NCBI GenBank assembly: GCA_030834835.1
Contig: JAUQXD010001388.1
Location: forward strand, 1-5,003
Length of the DNA stretch: 5,003 bases
Source of the DNA: Thermoflexales bacterium
GTDB taxonomy: Bacteria > Chloroflexota > Anaerolineae > Fen-1058
Direction of reading: 5' to 3'
This document shows, in pieces, positions 1 through 5,003 of the stretch (the stretch's first letter is position 1; every line of letters starts with the position of its first letter). Both the position numbers and the translations under genes were made by a program. Under the pieces are notes generated by a model. The model was not told where the DNA came from. It ran no database searches and was given only the letters and a program-made list of their open reading frames with translations.

Positions 1-2
1 AT

Positions 3-680
3 TCAATCTACGCGATCAATCCAGAGACCGGCGCAGTCCGCACCGTCGCGGCTACCTTACCCGCCGGTCGTAACAACGCCACTGCCGTTTATCTCGATCA
101 CCTCAACAAGATCGTCATCCTCGGCGGCTGGTATTACAACCCGGCCGAGCAATACGCCGATTCCGTTTACGTGTTTGATGTCGCCAGCGAAACGATCTCG
201 ACCGCCTCGTTCACCTTGCCGCAACCGGGCTATGGTTTAGCGGCGGCCTATTCGCCGTTGACGCAGAAGGTCTACTACTTAGGCGGCTCTACCGGCGCAG
301 TCCTCGTAGATACCGGCTACGAACTCACGTTGAATGCGGACAATAGCGGCGCAATTACACCCCTTACCGCGAAGTTGCCTGTAGCCGATGCCGGCGGCGT
401 GGCCGTTGAAGATCCGATTTCGCATTTGATCTACATCGTCAACGGCGTGAATGATGCCAATGTCGTCGCCTTTGATCCAACGTCGAACGAACTGTGGCGC
501 ACCCCGATCGAACTGCCGCGCGACGATGGCGGCAACTTGCTCATCCGCCCGTATTCCAGCGTGATCTACACGCCGCGCCAACGTCATGCGCTGGTCATCG
601 GCGGCGGCTATTACAACACGAGCGGCAGCAACAACGTGTGGCGTGTACCGCTGGGCGACGGGCCGAGCGTGCCGATCGGG
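3..680 (+). other. Domain: Kelch-like beta-propeller segment (N-terminal part cut off)
   Basis: Residues 1 to about 225 contain repeated blade-like units. Each has a hydrophobic strand ending in a glycine pair, followed by aromatic residues and then a strand of the form xVYVFD or NNVWRV. Examples are KIVILGGWYYN (36-46) followed by VYVFD (55-59), KVYYLGG (89-95), a unit ending in VVAFDP (near residue 150), and HALVIGGGYYN (195-205) followed by NNVWRV (210-215). The Gly-Gly plus downstream aromatic pattern is the Kelch/galactose-oxidase propeller signature. The GGWYYN and GGGYYN blades look like diverged copies of each other. The first blade begins at or before base 3, so the count is incomplete. 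Such propellers usually bind protein or carbohydrate; no catalytic residues are evident. A generic beta-propeller of another family (NHL or YVTN) is the main alternative. Confidence 0.6.
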
Positions 681-3600
681 CATTGGGATTTCGTCAATTC
701 GTTTATCGGCAATCTGGATTACATGAGCAGCAGTTACTGGCGCGTGGCGATGGGCCGAAAGAGCGGCACCGTTCAGTATTATGATACCGATCGTGGTGTA
801 CGTTATCCGGGTGCGCTGAATGCAACGGGGATCGGCGGCATGGTGATCGATCCGAGCGACGGCACAACGTGGTTTACGACTTGGAATGGCAACACCGTCA
901 ACTTGAAGCGCGACACGGGCAGTACCATCGAAACGCGCTACACCGAGACGCGCCCGCAGCCGGTGTCGTCGGCTATGACGCCGGATGCTGTGATGCCGTA
1001 CAACGACACCACGTCGTTCTTCGGCAACGGCTACAACTTGAAGTGGCAGAACGTCAACGATTATATTCTGCACACGTGGCACGATAGTTTTGTGGCGCAG
1101 GGCACGGCCAGCAATTGGGAGTGGACGCATCTGCCCGCCATCGCGCATCGCAACTTTAGCGAGGCGTGGGCCATCGTCGAGCCGTGGTATACGTCCATCG
1201 GCCGGCCGGAAGGCGGCAATGCGCCCACCGCCGGGCCGGTACCCACCCGCCCACAGCTGGGCCGCCTGTCTTACGAATACTACGGCACGAACTACAGCCA
1301 GAACCTGTACGGCTTTCCGTGTGGCACGGGCCTGTGGGCCAACGATCTGGTGTTTGGCCTCAACGGCGATTGGTGGATCGGCGGCGAGGGCGGCGTGTGC
1401 CGCTATTCCAACCTCTATCCACCCTCGGCGGGCTGGGGCGGCAATCTCTTCGCGCCCACCATCGGCAACAACGTCGTGAAATTGTCGGTCGATGGCGACG
1501 GTCGCATCTGGGCCGCGTTGATGCCGGATGCGGGCGGCAACGGCGGCGGCTTGAGCGCATACGAAGTGATCGGCCCGGCGAACACGTTGGGTACCGTGCG
1601 CACGCAAGATTGGAACTGGCTCACCGCCCCGATCGGCACTCTCACGTCGGTAGCCAACGGCTGGAACAGCGGTATTCGCGCACTGACGGCCAATGGCGAG
1701 CGCGTGTGGATGGCACTGAACACTGATGTGAACAATGGTCCGCTGGCGATGTACTCACCGCGCTGGCAGCAACTCACGGGCTTGAACGAAGGCTCGTTGT
1801 GGGGCGCGCGGCGGGTGTTCCTCGCACGCGGACGAGCGTTCATCGCGACGAGCGGCGATCGCCTGGTCACGCTGCAACCCGATGGGGTGTCGTGGGACGA
1901 TCGGGCGTTGGCGGGCGTGAAAGCGGTGATCGGCGATAGCAAGGGCCGCATCTGGATCGGCGCGAGCGATGGCGTGCGCCGCTGGACATCAACCGGTTGG
2001 GACATGATCGATGGCGCGTTGGGCACAGCCCCGATCGGCCCGATCAACGCGATCGCGGCAGACAGTCAGGGCCGCGTGTGGATCGGCGGCGAGAGTGGCC
2101 TCACGTTATTCGATCGTGAACGCTGGGTCACGACGCTGCAACCGCCGACTGGATCGATTAGTGTGACGGCTGTGTTGGTTGATCGCGATGATCGCGTGTG
2201 GGCAGGCACGGCGCAGGGGTTGGCGCGCTTGAACGCCGATCAAAGTTGGACGACCTTCACCACGGCCGACAATCTGTACACCAATCACATCTTCGATCTG
2301 GCGCAATTGGGCGATGGGCAAATCGCCGTCAGCACCAGCGGCACGGGCGGCGGCTTGAGCCTGTTCAACGGTACGACCTTCGTCAAGCAAACGTATCCAC
2401 CCGGCAAAGATCAACCGTTGACGGCCGATCAAACCGGTCGGTTGTGGGCAGGCGCGATCAATCGCGAACCCACCGGTTACTATGGCCGCTTCTGGACCAA
2501 CGCCGGTTTGATCGAATCGAATATCAGCGACAATGCCAGCGACGGCGCGAATCTGGTGTGGTTCACACATCCGAGCGGCGGCGTCAGCATTCGCAGCGCC
2601 TTTTTGCCCGCGCTGGCTGATGTGCAGCCGCAGATCAATCCCGCCAATGGCGTCGTGCCCAATCGCGGCAGTCAGGGCGAGACGATCGTGATCAATGGCA
2701 GCGGCTTTGGCACGGAGCGCAGTGCCGTGGAAGTCATCATCGGCGGCGCGCCGACGGACATCTCGACGGTGACGGACACGCAGATCACGCTGAGATTGCG
2801 CGGCGACAACCTGACCGGCGATGTGACTGTGCGGCGCGGCAAACGATCGGTGACGTTGAGCGGCGGCGCGACGCCCGCGTTCTGCGCGGTGCCGCGCATC
2901 ACCAACGTCACACCCACGGGCGGCAACGTCGGCGTGGAGATCAAGATCACGGGCAGCAACTTCGACGTAGGCGCGACCGTGCAGTTGGGCGGCGGCAGTG
3001 TGAAGACGTTGGGCCTGAAAGGCGCGGGCACGGCCAGTGCGTGGATCGACACCAACGACACCAACGGCAACATCGTCATCAACAACAAATGCGCCAGCAC
3101 CACGGCCACGTTCAACGACTTCCGCAAGTTCAACGTCACGCTCAATCGGCTGACGCTCAATCAGGGCTACGTGGGCATGCCGTTCTTTGCGGGCAATGCC
3201 ACGTTGGCTTCGGCCTACTTCAGCCTCGATCAGACGCCGCGTGCTACCGACTCGATTCAGGCCGATCACATTCGATTGGAGATGGGACCGGTGGGCAGCG
3301 CCACGCGCTTCCCCTACGCCCGATCGATCACGGCGACGATCCCGTACGCCGTAGGCGCGCCGAACCCCGCGATTTTCGCCGACATCGACAATGCTGTGAA
3401 CTTGCCCAATGTGATCTACTACGGCACCGGCCCGACGGAAGCGTCGCTGCAATTGGTAAAGGGCGGTCGGACGGTGGCGGCGTCGTCGATCACCGTGCAG
3501 TACGAAGCGGCGTCACCGGCGCGTGTGCTGCTGATCCCCATCATGCCTGATGGTTACTCGCCACAACTGCTCAACGACATGAAGGCCCTCGTCGATGCGA

Positions 3601-5003
3601 ATCTGGCCGACTATCGCTATCGCATCTACCCCGGCGGGCTGACGCCGATCTGGTCGGATGAAGTTGTGCCGCGCAGCCGCGTCACCGGCGCGATGTCGAT
3701 CACCATCAGCAGCGGCGACGAGCAGAACACGGCGGGCAAAGAATTCGAGCGCATCCGCCAACGCTATAACAGCACGCACTGGGACAGGATCGGCGTGACC
3801 TTTGGCGTCGTGCACACTTCGATCTACACCGGCAGCCCCGGCATGGCGCAGATGGGCGCGCTGCCGGACTGGGAGTCGCAAGCCGACTGTGAAGACTCGT
3901 TCATCAGCGACGTCAAGAGTTTCTTCGGCTTTGACAAAGACTGTGTGCCGGAGTTTCCGCAGTTTTTAGGCTGGGCCATTGGCGACAACTTAGCCAGCCG
4001 CTACTTCTCTCACGAGCTGGGTCACATGCTGGGGCTGGTGCCCAACGGTGCGGCCAACTACGGCAACTATGTCAGCACCTCGGGCGGCGACAATCACTCG
4101 CGCTACAGCGAACTGATCACCAACACCATGCCGTCAGGCACGCGCATCGCGGCGTGCAGTGAAGGCAACGCCATCTTCAGTGCTAACGACTCGTTTTATC
4201 GGCAACCCGGCGTGGCCGAACCGGTGGTCAATCCCATCACGGGCGTGCAGTTGGACAATCAACTGTCTGACAACAACAAAGACACCAAACGCGCCAAATC
4301 GCTGTTGAGTTACGCCTGCGGGCGCGAAGGCACCAATACCTACTTCGATCCCGCCGATCTCAACTTCTTGCGCGCCAATCGCTACTCTAGCCTGCGGCCG
4401 GTGTACGAGCCGAGCGGCTTGCGCAGTGTTATAAGCAGAGGCGGCTCCCATGCCGCCGGTCCCGCGGGGGCTACACACGGAGCCCGCTCCGCATTCGCCA
4501 TCGAGTCCGAACGCCTCCACGTCTCCGGCGTTATCACACACACACCGTCATTGCGAGCGCTGTCTGCGAAGCAATCTCCTGCCGAGAGCGAGACTGCTTC
4601 GTCGCAAACAACGCTCCTCGCAGTGACGGAGACCGGCGCGATTGGTAACGTAGAAGTAACGGACAACATCGTCAAGACCAGCGCCGATTACTTGAGCGGC
4701 TATCAGCTGGTGCAGTACGACGCGAGCAATACCGAACTGCTGCGTTGGGGCGTCTATCCGTTGTTTGAGCCTGTGCCCAACAATCACACGCCGGGTGAAC
4801 AATCGCTGTTCAGCGCACCGCAACATCCCGTGCATGAAGAGAGTCACAGCGGCTTCTTCTCGGCCAGCGTGCCCAAGATGCCGGGCGTGGCCCACGTCGA
4901 TCTGGTGACGGGCACGCTGACGCTGGCGACGTTCAGCGCCGGACCCACTGCGCCGGTCGTGTCGATCAGCGGTCCGGCGGGCGGCGAGACCTTCACGAGC
5001 GGC
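3..5003 (+). CDS. Giant secreted multi-domain protein: beta-propellers, IPT/TIG, zinc metalloprotease, Ig-like (partial at both ends)
   Basis: A single frame is open through the whole window, 1,667 codons with no stop; start and stop lie outside, so the full protein exceeds 1,667 residues. Reading the translation gives, in order: Kelch-like repeats (1 to ~225), an unassigned beta-rich stretch, Reg_prop-like propeller blades (~444-830), two IPT/TIG modules (~873-1040), a beta linker (~1044-1170), a metalloprotease with HELGHMLGL (1337-1345), a C-terminal beta module and the beginning of an Ig-like repeat. No hydrophobic membrane span is visible. Many Gly, Asn, Thr and Asp residues and few Cys fit an exported protein. 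Codon usage is uniform and G/C-ending except at about 4431-4628, where two repeat-like insertions are translated in-frame. The likely role is a secreted or cell-surface peptidase with binding domains; the substrate cannot be deduced. No neighbour genes are visible. I am very sure of the coding frame, fairly sure of the protease and propellers, and unsure of the overall function. Confidence 0.95.
681..1331 (+). other. Unassigned beta-rich segment between the two propeller regions
   Basis: Residues about 227-443 are part of the open frame but match no family I recognise. The stretch is rich in Trp, Tyr, Asn and Thr and has alternating hydrophobic patterns typical of beta structure, for example GIGGMVIDPSDGTTWFTTWNG around residues 275-295, which looks like one further propeller blade. 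A Pro/Gly-rich piece near residues 403-418 (GGNAPTAGPVPTRP) looks like a flexible linker. It may complete the Kelch-like propeller or begin the next one. No function is proposed. Confidence 0.5.
1332..2495 (+). other. Domain: Reg_prop-like beta-propeller, about nine blades
   Basis: Residues about 444-830 contain recurrent units of the form 'D-x-x-G-R-[IV]-W-[IV]-G-x-x-x-G-[LV]-x-x-[FWL]', the hallmark of two-component-regulator propeller repeats. Clear blades are NGDWWIGGEGGVCRYS (about 454-468), DGDGRIWAAL (497-506), NGERVWMAL (564-572), DSKGRIWIGASDGVRRW (645-661), DSQGRVWIGGESGL (687-700), DRDDRVWAGTAQGLARL (727-743) and DQTGRLWAGA (809-818). Weaker blades lie near 607-633 and 763-786. These repeats are best known from periplasmic sensor halves of hybrid histidine kinases, where they bind glycans or other ligands; here they are attached to a protease instead. 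C440 and C466 bracket the first blade and could form a disulfide. Nine blades exceed one seven-bladed ring, so some may belong with the preceding segment to form two rings. Family assignment is from motif reading only. Confidence 0.75.
2619..2876 (+). other. Domain: IPT/TIG immunoglobulin-like module 1
   Basis: Residues about 873-958 begin VQPQINPANGVVPNRGSQGE and continue TIVINGSGFGTERSAVEVIIGG, then end in a DxQITLRL-type strand and GDVTVRRG. The sequence 'I-x-P-x-x-G-x-x-x-x-x-G-x-x-[IV]-x-I-x-G-x-G-F-G' is the classical IPT/TIG start. IPT/TIG modules are Ig-like spacers and adhesion modules in bacterial surface proteins. The module immediately precedes a second copy, and the pair probably acts as a rigid connector between the propellers and the protease. 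Confidence 0.8.
2880..3122 (+). other. Domain: IPT/TIG immunoglobulin-like module 2
   Basis: Residues about 960-1040 start FCAVPRITNVTPTGGNVGVE and run into IKITGSNFDVGATVQLGGG, followed by later strands including GNIVINNKC. The spacing of Pro, the Gly pair and G-x-N-F matches a second IPT/TIG copy. C961 at the start and C1030 near the end are well placed to form an internal disulfide, which would fit an extracytoplasmic protein. The Asp/Asn-rich turn at 1016-1023 (DTNDTNGN) could bind calcium, but it lacks the first Asp of a proper EF-hand register. Confidence 0.75.
3132..3515 (+). other. Beta-sandwich-like linker domain ahead of the protease
   Basis: Residues about 1044-1171 begin NVTLNRLTLNQGYVGMPFFA and contain the segment GNATLASAYFSLD followed by a strand-rich region ending SSITVQYEAASPA. 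The pattern 'Q-G-x-x-x-x-P-[LF]-x-A-G-[KN]-x-T-x-x-x-x-[YF]' resembles the Ig-like 'pre-protease' module that often precedes HExxH peptidases in Chloroflexota and related bacteria. That resemblance is from memory of the family style and was not searched. It may hold or position the catalytic domain. No catalytic residues are apparent. Confidence 0.5.
3516..4400 (+). other. Domain: zinc metalloprotease (HExxH, metzincin-like)
   Basis: Residues about 1172-1466 form a peptidase domain. It opens with the hydrophobic strand ARVLLIPIM (1173-1181). Next come a helix-like stretch (LLNDMKALVDANLADY) and the strand IGVTFGVVHTSIYTG, which is placed like the upper-rim strand of metzincins. The active-site helix is SHELGHMLGL: H1337 and H1341 are the expected zinc ligands and E1338 the catalytic base. 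G1344 matches the metzincin glycine, but the usual third His position (1347) is Pro. H1365 in GGDNHSRY, followed by M1376 in NTM, is the best candidate for a displaced third ligand. Later, KSLLSYACGREG followed by YFDPADLNFL looks like the 'S-I-M-S-Y-C' Met-turn block with Leu1435 in place of Met. Four cysteines (1296, 1314, 1385, 1439) could form two disulfides. The enzyme is expected to hydrolyse peptide bonds outside the cell; activity is likely but not certain given the altered motif. Confidence 0.8.
4435..4492 (+). repeat. GC-rich hairpin cluster inserted in-frame (candidate palindromic repeat 1)
   Basis: This stretch breaks the local protein pattern and is packed with short palindromes. 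GGCGGC (4440-4445) pairs with GCCGCC (4452-4457) around a six-base loop. CCCGCGGG (4461-4468) is self-complementary. CGGAG (4478-4482) pairs with CTCCG (4487-4491) around a four-base loop. It encodes a Gly/Ala-rich peptide (about residues 1477-1497, beginning ISRGGSHAAG) with codons rare elsewhere in this gene, including ATA, AGA, GGG and GGA. Ordinary host-like protein resumes at FAIESERLHVSGVI (1498-1511). I read it as a dispersed intergenic-type repeat that landed in-frame. The boundaries are approximate, there is no clear target duplication, and membership of a genomic family needs the rest of the genome. Alternatively it is simply a diverged linker. Confidence 0.5.
4535..4545 (+). repeat. 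Short CA dinucleotide run
   Basis: Eleven bases of alternating C and A abut the left end of the 83-base inverted repeat and encode part of ITHTP. The run may be residue of the insertion event or the insertion target. It is too short to support more. Confidence 0.5.
4546..4628 (+). repeat. 83-base inverted repeat (REP/MITE-like palindrome) translated in-frame
   Basis: The left arm (4546-4578, starting CGTCATTGCGAG and ending GAAGCAATCTC) is matched by the reverse complement of the right arm (4590-4628, which reads from its outer end CGTCACTGCGAGGAG and ends GAAGCAGTCTC). The loop (4579-4589) is 11 bases. My alignment gives 29 identities in 33 aligned positions; all four differences are transitions, and there are two 3-base gaps. 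Palindromes with CGTCATTGCGAG ends and GAAGCAATCTC cores are familiar as dispersed non-coding repeats in many bacterial genomes, including Chloroflexota. Here the element is read through without a stop and encodes residues 1515-1542 (PSLRALSAKQ onward). It lies after the protease domain. The inverted repeat is directly visible; its mobile-family identity is from recall. Confidence 0.85.
4629..4940 (+). other. C-terminal beta module following the protease
   Basis: Residues about 1543-1646, probably with the strand FAIESERLHVSGVI (1498-1511) as its first element, read as a small beta-sandwich. The order is GNVEVTDNIV, then SGYQLVQYDASNTELLRWGV, a loop, SGFFSASVPKMPGVAHVDLV and GTLTLATFSAGP. This matches the general form of the Ig-like module that follows secreted metallopeptidases, with a conversational 'G-Y-x-L-x-x-x-D-x-x-x-x-x-L' strand and a 'P-x-x-P-G-x-x-x-[IV]-x-L-x-x-G' strand. 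It may assist folding, secretion or substrate presentation. Its first two strands are separated by the in-frame palindrome at 4546-4628. Confidence 0.5.
4941..5003 (+). other. Start of a C-terminal Ig-like repeat (cut by window end)
   Basis: The last visible residues, APVVSISGPAGGETFTSG (1650-1667), have the typical opening of a bacterial Ig-like surface repeat: 'P-x-V-x-I-x-x-P-x-x-G-x-x-[FY]'. The protein therefore continues with at least one more Ig-like module, perhaps followed by a sorting or anchoring signal outside the window. Confidence 0.55.

Noticed and set aside
279..1607. Long open frame on the minus strand (442 codons)
   Set aside because: It lies wholly opposite the uninterrupted + strand frame, its product is rich in Arg, Ala, His and Val with no domain pattern, and such antisense openness is expected opposite GC-rich codons.
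1166..1726. Overlapping + strand open frame of 186 codons
   Set aside because: It is an out-of-frame shadow of the main gene with Arg-rich composition and no motif; the main frame carries the W-x-G propeller repeats across the same bases.
2049..2056. GCGATCGC as a cyanobacterial HIP1 element
   Set aside because: It occurs only sporadically among many other GATC contexts and is explained by the codons; nothing else suggests a cyanobacterium.
3048..3074. Calcium-binding EF-hand/dockerin-like loop (DTNDTNGNI)
   Set aside because: The register needed for the conserved Gly puts Thr at the first ligand position, and the segment fits as a turn of the second IPT module.
2106..3452. Long open frame on the minus strand (448 codons)
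   Set aside because: It is antisense to clear propeller and IPT motifs on the + strand, has low-complexity Arg/Ala/Val composition and contains no recognisable domain.
4546..4628. Hairpin as an intrinsic transcription terminator
   Set aside because: There is no T-rich tract after the stem, and it lies in the middle of an open frame whose domain continues downstream.
4435..4628. CRISPR array or transposon with its own gene
   Set aside because: There are no regularly spaced identical repeats, and the region is too short for a transposase. Only two different palindromic segments are present.

Overview
The window lies entirely inside one very large protein-coding gene on the + strand. One reading frame stays open from base 3 to base 5003 (1,667 codons) with no stop. 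Neither the start codon nor the stop codon is present, so there is no promoter, ribosome-binding site, terminator or intergenic DNA to annotate. Codons are GC-rich with a strong preference for G or C in the third position. This style of secreted multi-domain protein, together with a CGTCATTGCGAG / GAAGCAATCTC-type palindrome, suggests an environmental bacterium of the Chloroflexota (Anaerolineae-like). That assignment is inferred from style and is not proven.

Residue n of the visible protein starts at base 3n. The layout is: residues 1 to about 225, a Kelch-like beta-propeller segment; about 226-443, beta-rich sequence of no clear family; about 444-830, roughly nine blades resembling two-component-regulator propeller (Reg_prop) repeats; about 873-958 and 964-1040, two IPT/TIG immunoglobulin-like modules; about 1044-1170, a beta-sandwich-like linker; about 1172-1466, a zinc metalloprotease domain with HELGHMLGL at 1337-1345; about 1498-1645, a C-terminal beta module; and from about 1650 the start of another Ig-like repeat that runs off the window. 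No membrane segment is visible. The even number of cysteines in the protease and IPT regions fits an extracytoplasmic protein. The likely role is a secreted or surface-anchored protease whose long propeller/Ig stalk handles binding or display; its substrate is unknown.

The most notable feature is at 4435-4628. Two structured, repeat-like DNA pieces sit in-frame in the gene just behind the protease domain, separated by a short stretch of normal-looking host protein. The second (4546-4628) is an 83-base near-perfect inverted repeat. The first (about 4435-4492) is a cluster of GC-rich hairpins. Both are translated without a stop, and their codon usage differs from the rest of the gene. This resembles the peptide-encoding palindromic elements known from Rickettsia, but in an unrelated sequence family. 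A second point of interest is that the protease site departs from the classical metzincin consensus at both the third zinc ligand and the Met-turn.
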